A stretch of 64,000 nt of DNA from Bidens hawaiensis (taxonomy: Eukaryota > Streptophyta > Magnoliopsida > Asterales > Asteraceae): the NCBI GenBank assembly GCA_021521415.1, contig JAIQDT010007633.1, positions 62,001 through 126,000 of the forward strand, given 5' to 3'. The notes beneath the pieces are model-generated. The model was not told where the DNA came from, ran no database searches, and saw only the letters and a program-made list of their open reading frames with translations. The position numbers and the translations under genes were made by a program. Of the stretch, positions 10,617 to 21,389 are shown piece after piece. The first letter of the stretch is position 1; every line of letters begins with the position of its first letter.

Positions 10617-12067
10617 CTAGTGCTTGAGACTTGATTGCTGTTCTCGGCTCGTATGGATATCACACGCACTTAATTTTACAGCCCACTTAGCCATTCTACC
10701 TGACAACTCTGGTTTTCTAAGAACATTCTTTACAGGATATTTAGTTCTCAAAATAATAGGGTGAGTTTCAAAATAATGTCTCAGTTTAGTAGAAGCCATA
10801 ATAAGTGCAAGAAACAGCTTTTCTAAATGAGAATACCTGGACTCCGCATCTAGAAGACTTTTACTTACATAGTAAACAGGATGTTGTTCACCTTCATGAT
10901 CCTTTACCAAGACGGCACTCACTACATTTCCTGAGACAACAAGATATAGATACAAGGATTCTCCATCCACGGGCTTCATCAGAGCCGGAGCTGAGGATAA
11001 GTAATCCTTCAAGGCTGTAAGCGCAGCTTCATGCTTCTCCGTCCACTCAAACTTTTTATTCTTCCTAAGGATGTCATAGAAGTCTTTGCACTTCTCGGAG
11101 GATCTCGAGATGAACCTATTGAGGGCGGCTATCCTTCCTGTGAGCTTTTGGACATCTTTGGCGTTTGCAGGAGACTTCAAATTAAGGATGACTTCGATCT
11201 GTTCGGGGATTGCTTCAATTCCTCGTTTGGTTACCATATATCCCAGAAATTTTCCGGCCTTAACACTAAAATGGCATTTTGATGGATTCAATTTCATGTT
11301 ATAATGGTCAAGGATATTGAATGCTTCCTCGAGGTCTCTAAGGTGATCCTCAGCTTTCTTGATTTCACCACCATATCATCTATGTAGACCTCCATAGTCT
11401 TCCTTAACTGATCCTTGAACATCATGTTGACTAGCCTTTGGTAGGTTGTCCCTGCATTTCTTAGTCCAAACGGCATAGCAGTATAACAGTATATGCCGGT
11501 AGGAGTCATAAATGTTGTATCCTCTTGATCAGATGGTTCCCTTTGAATTTGTTGAAATCTAGAGGAAGCATCCATAAAGGTTAGCATTTCATGTCCTGTT
11601 GTTGCATCCACCATGGAATCCATATGTGGTAATGGGAAAGGATCCTTGGGGCATGCCTTGTTTAAATCGGTAAAATTGACACACACCCTCCACTTTCCAT
11701 TCTTTTTTGAAACAACGACCACATTAGCTAGCCATCGAGGATACTGAACCTCTCTGATCATACCGGACTTAAGAAGTTTTTCAACTTCTTCTTGTATGAT
11801 CTTGTTCCTCTCAGGAGCGAATTTCCTTCGCTTCTGATGGACGGGTTTAACAGATAAATCAAGGCCGAGTTTATGAGTGATTACCACTTTTGAAATACCT
11901 GTCATGTCAAAGTGCTTGAAGGAAAAGGTAGATCTTCTTCGCCCTAAGAAGGATATTATATCCTCCTCAATCTTACTGGGGATACTGGATCCTAGGAACA
12001 CCTTTACTTCTGGATCCTCGGGGTCCAATGATACTTCTTTAAGGTCTTTCTCCCAAGCTTCCAGCAC
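10617..12067 (-). pseudogene. pol: Gypsy reverse transcriptase and first RNase H, broken
   Basis: Frame 11294-12067 contains RT motifs WRVCVNFTDLNKACPKD, MPFGLRNAG and the catalytic YIDDMVV (about 11375). A frameshift near 11295 leads to 10617-11297 with FLGYMVTKRGIE, the RT thumb, and an RNase H domain (YYVSKSLLDAESRY). In the RNase H the first catalytic Asp position reads LVVSG, matching the known degeneration of the original RNase H in elements that gained the second one. Role: copying element RNA to DNA. Not functional here. Confidence 0.88.
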
Positions 12068-12217
12068 GTCCCTAGGATGTTGCTGTAGTTGCTATGCTAT
12101 TGTTTGTTTGGTTGTTGGCTTCATTGACGATGAATAAGAGTTCCTAGCCTCCGCTTGGTCACCCACTATCTTTACAACTCCCCAAGGAGTAGGTAGCTTG
12201 ATGCATTGGTGATAAGT

Positions 12218-12904
12218 TTAGGCTACAGCCTTCATTCCATGGATCCAAGGCCTACTTAAAATAACATTGCAACAGGAAAGGTTATCTATAACACAAAATT
12301 TTTGGTATGAATTCAACCCTTCGATATAAATTGGGAGGTTAATGCCCCCCAATGTCTTCTTAGTTTCGCCACTGAAGCCGACCAGCACCGATGTTCTAGG
12401 AACGATTTCTGAATCCGGGATGTTCATCTTCTTGAGGACATCATGTTGGATAATATTGACTGAGCTGCTACCGTCAACTAGGATCCTGCGTACATAATGG
12501 TTAGAAATAAATAAAGTAATAATCAAACCGTCATGATGAGGATCCTGAATGTTCAGCTTGTCTTCTTCATCGAAGAAGATCCTCTTGTCTGTTGTTAAGG
12601 TGGTTGACACTATTGGTCGATCTCCGTTATCCATCTTTACCTCTTTGGCGAGTCTTTTTGCTGCGGAGAAAGAAGTTCCACATATGCCTGAACCTCCAGA
12701 GATGAAATTGACCGCTTGCACATCCAACTTGTCCTGATGAGGATCCTGGATCCTTGAATTAAAAAAGATTCTCTGATCAGTCGTTCGAGTAGTGGGGATA
12801 AGCGGCCTTCTCTCATCGTCCAACTTGAATTCTTCTACGGGACTTTCTTCAATGGCACAAGAATCTTGAAATAATTCGTACTCTCTAGAGACAAAGTTGA
12901 TCAC
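12218..12904 (-). pseudogene. Gypsy aspartic protease region
   Basis: The protease is recognised by RRILVDGSSSVNII (about 12440-12495), where the usual D-T/S-G is DGSS, and the downstream flap-like region ending SRPWIHGMKAV. It would cleave the gag-pol polyprotein. It lies between gag (from 13124) and RT (from 12067), separated from RT by stops. Confidence 0.75.
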
Positions 12905-13123
12905 ATGAGCATCTGGTGGTGGTGGTGTCGCTTTATGTGGAAGATCCTCAAGATCCTGGATCTTGGATTTTTTTCCTTCCCAAGAGTTCTTTGAAGTGAC
13001 CCTGCTCAGGAGATATCCAATTTCCTTCCTCGAGCTGATGCACTCGTCTGTTGCATGGCCAAAATCTTCGTGGAAGGCGCACCACTTAGACTTGTCCTTG
13101 AAGCCGACAACTTTCTCATTCTT

Positions 13124-13940
13124 TCAGGGCCACCTTGCTTTTTCTCCCAGATCCTTCATGGCACATATCAGGCCATGAATATCTACAGAGAAACAATAGT
13201 CGGAGATGCAGGGATAGTCTTCATCATCATCTTCTTCTTCAACTGCCCGTTCCTTCTGATTGTTGAACTTGGCGTACGGCTTCGAATTGTTGTTCCTGTT
13301 CCAGGATCCTTTATTCTTTTCGGGGGTTTCTTGTTTTGTTTGTCCCCCAAGACGATCCTGGATCCTTCTATCTTCTTCCAATCGGATGTATCTCAATGCC
13401 CTGCTTCTGACTTCGTCTAACGTCCTGCATGGAGTCATCACTAAATCATCATAAAAGGGGGAGCTCTTCTGAATTCCCATCTTGAATGCTTCAACAGCAG
13501 TAGTCATGTCAAGATTTGGGATTTCCAGAGCTTCCTTACCGAACATGGTAACGATATAAATCACTGGTTAACCTCTCAAATTTCTGACTACATGAAAACT
13601 GATTGTTAAATAAGTTAACCAAGTGAGAGAAAGAAGTAATTGAAAAGGGAGGAAGACTTAGCAGCCATTTTAGTGCGGCTCCCGTTAGTGTGGATCCAAA
13701 GCCTTTGCATAGGCAGGCTTCTTTGAGTCTCTCCGGAATTGGATTGATCTCCATCCTTTCCCTGTATTGTGCCACATGTTCTTCAGGATCAGTGGTCCCA
13801 TCATAAGTCTTCATATTCGGAGTCTGTAACCGCTTCGGGATTTCAGCATCACAGATAGGTGGAGCAAATCGGGAAAATTTGTGGCTTCCTTCAGGTATCT
13901 CGGGGATTGGTTGTATGACCACGGGAACACTGGATATCAT
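13124..13940 (-). pseudogene. gag: Gypsy gag core, broken
   Basis: Two overlapping frames (13536-13940, then 13124-13564) together show the retrotransposon gag domain: YDGTTDPEEHVAQY, LTGAALKWLLSLP, SFSHLVNLFNNQF, then a basic/acidic tail (QKERAVEEEDDDED). One frameshift lies near 13540-13560. No CCHC knuckle is seen. Gag forms the particle shell. Confidence 0.82.
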
Positions 13941-13952
13941 ATCCTTGAGCTT

Positions 13953-15055
13953 CTATAGCTCCTTGGCCATTGCTTGGTTAATACCTGCATCCTGCATGGA
14001 ACCACGGTTAGCGTCTAAGGATAAAGGATCATACAAATTACCTCTTTGCTGGGCGAAGGTTGGCATCTCAGATGAATATCTGGGATAAGAAGAGTCTGCT
14101 TTAGGAGTAGGACCACCTGACGCGATAGTCTGCATGGGAATGAAATCTCCTTCATGGACTTCGGAGGATCTCAGATGTTGCATTCCTGAGGATCCTTGAT
14201 TCTGAAAAAAGGATTCTTGAGGTTGGGAATTATAGGACCCTTGAATATATAACCCAGAGGATCCTGGTGGAAAGACGGATGATCCCTGCTGGAATAGCGA
14301 GGATCCTTGAGTCTGTTGACCCACGGACCTTGTTGAAGGATGGGTGATCCTGACTGAAATAGTGAGAATCCTTGAGCTTGCTGACCCATGGATCCCTGTT
14401 GAAGGATGGATGATCCTGGATGAAATACTGAGGATCCTTGAGCCTGTTGACCCATGGAGCCCAGTTGAAGGATAGATGATCCTAACTGAAACAGTGAGGA
14501 TCCTTGAGCCTGCTGACCTATGGACCCCTGTTGATGGATTGATGATCCTTGATGAAACAGTGAGGATCCTTGAGCCTGCTGACCCATGGAGCTCTGTTGA
14601 AGGATGGATGATCCTGGCTGAAACAGTGAGGATCCTTGAGCCTGCTGACCCATGGACCCCTGTTGAAGAATTGATGATCCTTGTGAAAGCTGAGCCATGG
14701 ATCCTGGAGAGGTGAAATCCAGCATCCTGGGCATCAGGGGAGTGAGATCCTCTGCTGGCCTCTTAGTCTTCTTAAGATCTTCTATTTCACGAAGGATCCT
14801 CTGGTTAGTCTTGTTCTGCTGCTCCATATATGCTTTAACCTGCGAAAACATAGATGAAACATCACTGTTAGTATTAACCACCGGGGCAGCAGCAGCGGTT
14901 TTCGAGCTCTGGAAGACTGGTAGTTGCGTTTTGCTTCCAGCAGCAGCAGTTCGTTGTGCTCCTGTGATTGGCGGAGGCATTGGTGGCAAGGTCCATGATG
15001 AGAGAGAAACCGATGATGGCATGGTTGATGAAGCAGAGGTTGATTGAGAGGCCAT
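13953..15055 (-). pseudogene. Gypsy gag N-terminal extension, Gln/Gly/Ser repeat protein
   Basis: ATG at 15055-15053, about 90 bases downstream of the LTR in element sense. The first 100 residues are Ser/Pro/Ala-rich with a short coiled-coil-like segment, then about seven repeats of a 22-residue unit of the type QGSMGQQAQGSSLFQ. A single-base deletion at about 14322-14334 inside the repeat shifts the frame from 14171-15055 to 13953-14324. Low-complexity N-terminal gag extensions are not diagnostic; a role in particle assembly is a guess. Confidence 0.7.
14246..14706 (-). repeat. 66-bp tandem repeat coding for 22-residue units in the Gypsy gag
   Basis: The phrase CCTGCTGACC recurs at 14377 (as CTTGCTGACC), 14443, 14509, 14575 and 14641, exactly 66 bases apart; the next copy leftwards is 65 bases away (14312), revealing the one-base deletion. 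Each unit includes one or two GGATCC sites. Confidence 0.92.
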
Positions 15056-15120
15056 TGATATTGATATGGGTATGAAAAGATCGAAAATGGATAGGTGTAA
15101 TATAGATTATAGCACCAATT

Positions 15121-15138
15121 GCCCCACGGTGGGCGCCA
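15121..15138 (-). other. Primer-binding site of the Gypsy element
   Basis: On the minus strand the sequence TGGCGCCCACCGTGGGGC lies eight bases inside the LTR end at 15147. TGGCGCC-starting primer sites are common in plant Gypsy elements; the tRNA species is not resolved. Confidence 0.75.
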
Positions 15139-15146
15139 AATTTTTT

Positions 15147-16042
15147 TGGACAAAAATCTGCTAAGGATCAAGTATCCAAATCTGTTATGTGAGGTAAGGT
15201 TCTAACTCAATAATGACAAGTGTATAAGCGTAATATTGGTGAACACAAAGGTTTGATCACGAGGGAAAAAGGCCTTAACCAAGATAGTCTTACTTCGGTC
15301 AAAACTTATCAAGGTAATCTTTGATAAAATGACTTCGGTCAAGGATTAATAAGATAATATTTGGTTGAATTACTTTAGTCAAGGATCAACAAGGTAACCT
15401 TTGGTCGATGAGTATATGATTATCGTGGTCTCAAGCACAAAAAACCCCCGGACGGTGAAAACTATCACCGTCGTTTATATTAGATAAAAAGGGTGTTACA
15501 ATCGTTGTGGAGTAGATGATCAAGATTACAAAGTAAGCTAGTGAATAGAGAGAATGCTTGTTTCTGTTCTTAGTGTGTGTGATACTACATGTGTTTTCTA
15601 CTCGATCATCACTCTATTTAATAAGATAATATCACTAACTATATCTCCTAACTATCCGGCAATCTTCCACTAGCCGCTCCACGACCTTTGACCACGTGCC
15701 AATAGCCGTCCAATAGCGAGATAAGCGGAAGAACGAGTCTTGTAGCCGTTGTTGATATTTAAACATCCATCTTCACATGAGTTCGTCCACTAATAGCCAC
15801 GTTGAATTAGGATCCTGGATCCATGCTCCAGCTGTAGAGTGCTCTGTGAGGATAATTGATGCAAAGTGCGTCTTAATATTGCCACACATGTCTAACACAT
15901 CACCATACTAAATGCAATCATTAGTAAACAATTAATACCGAGAATCGTCGATCCTTCATATCCTGATGCATATTTCAAGGATAAACTATCCATAAGATAG
16001 TCAAGGATAAAGGATCCTCAGTATAAAAATCATGGCCTAACA
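15147..16042 (-). repeat. 5' LTR of the minus-strand Gypsy
   Basis: On the minus strand it begins TGTTAGGCC at 16042 and ends TTTTTGTCCA at 15147. It is 896 bp, rich in AAGGATCC and AAGGATAA words. Its start and last ~45 bases match the plus-strand LTR at 30078-30697, showing the two elements are relatives. The left partner LTR is outside the window, so the target duplication (AGGAT at 16043-16047 on this side) cannot be confirmed. Confidence 0.85.
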
Positions 16043-16092
16043 AGGATAAAGGATGCTTACAATGAGGATCATATCGAAGTGGGTCTCAGGCT

Positions 16093-17145
16093 CTAGGGAT
16101 CTTTTTCTCTTAGAAGCTGCTGATTTGGCCTAGTGGTTGTTGTCTTTTCCTCGGAAGAAGTGGTCGCCTTCAAAGCTTCTTTCTTGACGGTTTGAGGAGT
16201 GATCATGCTGTCAATATCCTCTAGAGAAAACTTGCTGCCGGATTTCTGAGATTTCTGAGCACCTGCACAAACCAAGTAACAGATTAGTATTCTATCTTAT
16301 TTTATTTATTTCTATTTATTACCCAAGTGCTAATCTTACTTGACATGTTGAAATCTGAAGAGATGTCGTAAAAAGGTTCGACGAATCTTGCTTGAAAATT
16401 CCTGACTTCGGTATCCAGGGCAAGAAATCTTTTCGCTCTTTCTTCCGTTCCAGGTAGCTTGGCCAGTGAAGCAAAGTTTTCAACTACAAACAAAGGAGAA
16501 AGATTCAAAGTTAGAATAGTTATCACGGTTTGTTTCTCTGTTTAAGGATCCGGGATCCTACCCTTCTTAACCTAAGTCAAAGGTAAATCAGTCCCACCGG
16601 GAATGGAGTCTCGATTCACAAAGAAAAATTGATTCCTCCAGAAGGAATCGTTCAAAGTTACTTTTGAAATTGGATTGGGTTGACGAGGTTTATATTTCAA
16701 CAAAAACAGGTTCGAGCCTGGGTAGTAAGGGTACACAGATGTGCAAATCTTGAACGCCAAAGTCAATCTTTCTTTCCTCTATGATTCTTTCGATAGTGCC
16801 TAAAACCCTCCAAACCATGGGCATAGCCTGGATGTAGGACATGCCGGTGGATTCGAAGAAGTTTTGGGTAAAAAGAGGAAAAGGATACGTATAATCAATG
16901 AGAAAGGGGCAAGCCAGAAAACACACCCAGGTCAGAGTTAACGTCGCATCGAGTTGACGAGCCATATGGCCAAAAAATGGTTTCCTGTGGAAAAGTGGTC
17001 GGAATTCGTCGGTCTCAGGATCAGTGAACTTGCAGATCTCCATCGAAGGGTTGGTGATCAGGTTTTGAGGCTGCAACTCCAGTAGCTCAGAATCGGAGGA
17101 TTCGTCGGAACGTTTAGAGGGAGAAGAAGAAGAGGCGACGGACAT
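16093..17145 (-). pseudogene. Antisense ORF resembling the plant 'putative gypsy-type transposon' domain family
   Basis: The ATG at 17145 opens a Ser-rich start, followed by PLFHRKPFFGHMARQ and later YPYYPGSNLFLLKYKP, the pattern I associate with the plant Transposase_28-type domain; the frame breaks near 16690-16766. Two downstream blocks (16302-16526, 16093-16275) look like separate exons: a donor (AAGTAAG, near 16339) and an acceptor (TTTGTGCAGG, near 16263) bracket a 75-base intron-like gap. Function unknown; such ORFs are found antisense between pol and 3' LTR in Tat elements. Family assignment is from memory of sequence style. Confidence 0.5.
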
Positions 17146-17187
17146 TTTTCAGAATATTATATTAAAAGATTAAGAGGAGAAGGATAT

Positions 17188-18285
17188 TGTCAGGTCCCCG
17201 ATTTCAGCTGGATCTAACTTAATCATGTCATAACTCACACAAATAGATGTGTCGAGGGGAGTTAATGACGGGTTGCTATATTTAGAAAGATTTCCGTTTG
17301 TTAAAGGAGGAATCAATAACAAACATACGGTTGCTTAATCAATATTCAAAGGTAACCAACACAAACAAGATTCACTCAAAAGATTTCCATTTATATAATA
17401 TTAATCATACAAACGATAATCTATTTAGGATTTCTTAAAGGAAGGTTTATCCGTACGAATTCTAGGACGGCTTTCAAGAAAATATTCAGAAACCCCAAAC
17501 ATTAATAAATATTCAAATTACATAATCACAAAATATTCTAAGTGTAAAACAAGTCTTCCGGTTAGGCTTTGCATTAATCTTCATTCTCCGAGTAGGCTAT
17601 GTACTCTGTCATCCTTCACAACTTGGTAACATAGAAGTGTGCCCGGGATCAGTTTTTGGGTAGCTTTATTTGAAGAGTATTTTACCAAGTAAAATACTCA
17701 CCGGGTAGACTTCAGTCTTCTTGACTTTGTCAGACTTTGCCCGACAAACCCTTACGAGCAACCTTGTTCTTCAATGGTCCATCTAAACTCCTTGCTATGA
17801 AATAACTTATTAGCAAAGTGTTCTCGACAGTACTGTTCCTTGCTTGAGTTGAACCTTGCCCGATATTACTTAAGGATGTTACATTAAATCATCAAGCTTG
17901 TTCGGGCCACTATTATTAATGAATACCTTGCCCGGTCTTCCATCACTTGGCTTCATGGACTTGGTTAGCCAATAGCTTACTCGGAAGTGAACTTTACTTG
18001 GCTATGAAGAACAGACTTGCTTGATAAAGTGAACCTTGCTCGGATTTACTTAAACTAGTGAACCTTGCCCGGCAATGCACTAATTTTCAAACCCTGCTCG
18101 GATATCCACTAAAGAAGACTACTTGATGATAACCTTGCCCGATAGATAAAATATCGTACCCGGCTAAGTAAAAGCTTGCTCGGAGGTCCAAGGTGTGCCC
18201 GGATCCATACTTAGCGAATTCTGAGGAGGTTGAGAAGATTCCAATCTTCCATATACTTCATTTTGGTCAAATCTTTTATTCAAAA
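17188..18285 (-). repeat. 3' LTR of Copia-3
   Basis: 1098 bp. It matches the 5' LTR except for a deletion of about 110 bp (between 17489 and 17491 here) that removes the region holding the TATA box and one palindrome. It carries about ten TTGCCCGG-type words. Confidence 0.88.
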
Positions 18286-18463
18286 ATCTCCCCCTAGATT
18301 GAAACCACTCAGCTGACCCAAAACAATTCTATTGTTACTTACACTTAGTCAAAATAAACATCAAATTAAAGTCAAATTACATAATCAAAACATAAACAGA
18401 TTACATAATCAGAATTCTATCCGAAGACATTACAACGTGAAGCCTATTCTATGAATCTTGGCT

Positions 18464-19857
18464 TCATTTTAGCCAGAGATGCTTGTTTAGGCATGGAAAG
18501 TTCAATTTTTCTTGCTCACTCGAGAATCTTAACAGTTCTGATTGCTTAGCAATTGTAGGCCTTTGCCTTTCTTTATAGTCAGAGAGATGTAGTGCTGCAA
18601 TCACAGTCAATTGCCATATATTGAATTTTCTGAAGTCATTTTTAGAGAAGATCTTCACAATCTCTTCATTTTCCATCATAACATTCAGATGTTCAGTCTT
18701 GGAGTCATAGAATACTCCACTTGGCAAAACATTGTGGTTGACTGAAGGGTTTTTGGCTTTTACTGCAACCTTGAAAAAGGGTTTATCCATCTTCAAGTGC
18801 ATCTGCTTTGGTGTTTCTTGAGTAGTTGCAGACATCTTCCTTTTCTTTGTACTGTTCTGTTTTGAGACCAAGGATGTTGTCTTTTTGCAGAATTCCTTTA
18901 CTTTGAATTTCCCCTTCATTGTCATCTTTGATAGATCATCCATCTTTTTGGATATTCCTTTGCTCTTACCAACTAGAGACTGAGCAACTCTCTTTTTCTT
19001 GTTTAACTATTGTTCTTTTATTTTCTTGAAGTTGCTCAAAATCTCTTTACTTGTCATGACTTTTACTAAGTCAAACGGAATTCCATTCTTCACTAAAAGT
19101 TTTGGTTTACCACCATATTTGCTCAAGAACTTTTGAGTGTTCATTTCTTCTTCCAATTTATCTTTCATTTTGTCTTGAACAGTCTCTTCGTTCAGTGTTT
19201 TTGAAATTTTATCAATCACAATGTCTAGTTTCTCTTTTACTTCTATCTCTGGTTCTTCCTGTTTAATCAGCTTGAGCAAAGATACTAGCACACCTTTTGG
19301 AATTTCCTCATCATTTATGCAATTTTCAATCAATTCTTGAGGAACTTCCTTTTGATCTTCATAGTTTGTTTCATCCCTTAATTTCTTATTGTCTTCAAAT
19401 AGCTTCATTAGACTTTCTTGTTCTTCAAAGTCTTTGTCAGTCAGCATTTGATTTATAAGTTCTCTGTCATAAATTTCTGTCATTCTTTGCACATAGACTC
19501 TTTCGGCTTCTAATTCAGATTCATCCATGTCTGAATCCATTGTATTCTCTTTAAGGAAATTCTGAATTTTATCATCTTCTAGAGCAATTTATTTCCCTTT
19601 TAATTTCTTTCTTTCCTCAAGATCTTTCTTTTCATCTTCTGGAACATTGTCAGTTTCTTCATCTGAACTGTTTTCTTCATAAATAGAAAGAAGCTTTAAC
19701 GAATTCTCCCCGTGATTCAGTGATTTCTCCCCCTGTTTTTGGCAGCTGAGGTCTTCTCAACCTCAGGCATTAGGGTTTGAACTCTTTGTAGAGCTTTTTT
19801 CAGTTCTTCAGAAAGATGATGTTTGTATGAATTGGAATTACTTGGAGTTGGATCCAT
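18464..19857 (-). pseudogene. Copia-3 3' accessory ORFs, acidic coiled-coil protein, broken
   Basis: In element sense an ATG near 19857 (MDPTPSNSNS) starts an ORF that ends after 46 codons at a TGA; other frames then continue as an acidic Glu/Lys-rich protein (19007-19540 with EELINQM-like heptads and many EE/KK pairs, then 18464-18943, basic and then hydrophobic near its end). The composition suggests extended coiled coil. No transmembrane segment or known domain is evident. The position between RNase H and the 3' LTR is that of the env-like ORF of Sireviruses, but I find no sequence support for an envelope protein. Confidence 0.5.
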
Positions 19858-20519
19858 TGTTGATTCTCTATTTAAGCAATGAACACACAATTGTCAGTTA
19901 GATTTCTAAGTAAGTGTAATTAAGATACAAATGAAGATTAAGGCATAAAGAATATTTCGATTCAAACCGTTGTCTTGAATGATATTGAAATCTGCACAAA
20001 ACAGAAATGTGAGTTACTCTTGAAATGTGAATTTTCAATTTTGAACAACATATGAAGGTCTCCTTTTAATGAGAGTTAAGAAAAATGTAAAGTACATCTC
20101 TGCAAATTTTGGCAGAAAAGCTGTAGATAAAGCTCATTTGATTCTATCTCTTTCTTTTACATGCCAGGTAAAGTGAGAAACTTAAAAAGTGTTTTGTCTT
20201 TTAGCTCAAATATTTCTTATCTACTTAAGGAATGGTTGCTTTGGAATATGTCCAGAAATGGTAAAGTATTTAAAGTTAAAGTAATTCTTGAAATAAATTT
20301 AAGTAACATGAAGGAACTTAACCTGAAATACCTGATTTCTTGAGAAATTAATCACAAGGAAAATAATCAAGTATGCAACATCAAATAAGCATCCTTGCTA
20401 GGAATCAATTAAGACACCCGTATAAATTTCTTAAATTCAAGTTAAATAACTCAATCTAGCAAAAAACTTATCATATTTGAACAAACATACTAAGAAACAT
20501 ATTCAATCAAGTATACTTG

Positions 20520-21380
20520 GAAGCATAGTGTGCCCGAGCAACTTTCACAATGTTTTATCGTGCCCGAACAACCTTCTTATGCAAAGTATACCCGAATAAC
20601 CTTCCTAGAATACAAAGTGTGCCCGGAAAAGGACTTCTAGCAGACAGTGTACTCGGAAAGTTAAGTTTTGAAATTACCAAGTATATTGAGGGAACAGAAG
20701 TGTACCCGAAATATAAAGTGTGCCCGGAAAACAAAGTTTGGCGGAAACACTTGTAATCTCAAACGAAATCATAAACACAAATATCACAGAGCATGCTAGG
20801 AATGAAATTAAAACACATAAACATTTAAGTGTGCTATAGTCTAAAAATTCAAAAAGCTTGCCCGAATACCCTATGTTAGCACTAAGCTTGCTAGGATACA
20901 CATATTCAATCATCAGGTATGCCCCTAAACGAGGGATTTCAACATGTCAAACCATACCCGAAAATGACAAACTTAAACAATAATATCTAAGTGTGCCCGG
21001 AAAGGTTCTAACAACATATTCACACAAATCACAAAGCTTACTCAGTGTACTACTCCTAAGTTTACAAAGTTTGCTTGAACTAACAATCAGCGTATAAAAT
21101 GCAAAGCTTGCCCGAAACAAGAATTTTTTGTTAAAAGCTAGCTATAACACATAATCATCTCAAGACTTCAAGCTTGCTCGGGAAATGAGTACAACAGTGT
21201 ACTCTACCCGGAAAGTGTAAACACTTCAAAGCATGCCCGAAATTCATAAACTTAGTCAAAAATGACTAAGCTTGCCCGGAAAGGTCATAAAGCAATCAAA
21301 CCTTACCCGAACTAACATATTCAAACATATTCAACTGTTTTGTGTCCAGAAAGGTTATAAAACATCAAACCTTACCCAAA
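20520..21380 (-). repeat. Internal array of TGCCCGG/TACCCGAA words in Copia-3
   Basis: About 17 words of the form GTGCCCGGAAA, TTGCCCGAA or TACCCGAA occur at irregular 30-60-base spacing. The same word is reiterated in both LTRs (for example near 29640-29810). The array lies upstream, in element sense, of the accessory ORFs. Confidence 0.75.
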
Positions 21381-21389
21381 CTAACATAT

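Larger units (their letters stand above)
1..16042 (-). mobile_element. Tat-type Ty3/Gypsy retrotransposon, 3' end off-window, interrupted by Copia-1
   Basis: A degenerate Gypsy element reads on the minus strand: 5' LTR 15147-16042, primer-binding site 15121-15138, gag 13124-15055, then protease, reverse transcriptase, RNase H, a second archaeal-like RNase H, and integrase down to about 8805. The order PR-RT-RH-aRH-INT and a long tandem-repeat-bearing region after pol are typical of the Tat/Ogre lineage. The 3' LTR is not seen and must lie left of the window. Copia-1 occupies 691-8220 within the 3' region. Numerous stops and frameshifts, plus lost catalytic residues, make it non-functional. 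Confidence 0.85.

Noticed and set aside
14476..15047. Plus-strand frames opposite the Gypsy gag repeats
   Set aside because: They mirror the 66-bp repeat on the other strand and have no independent coding evidence.
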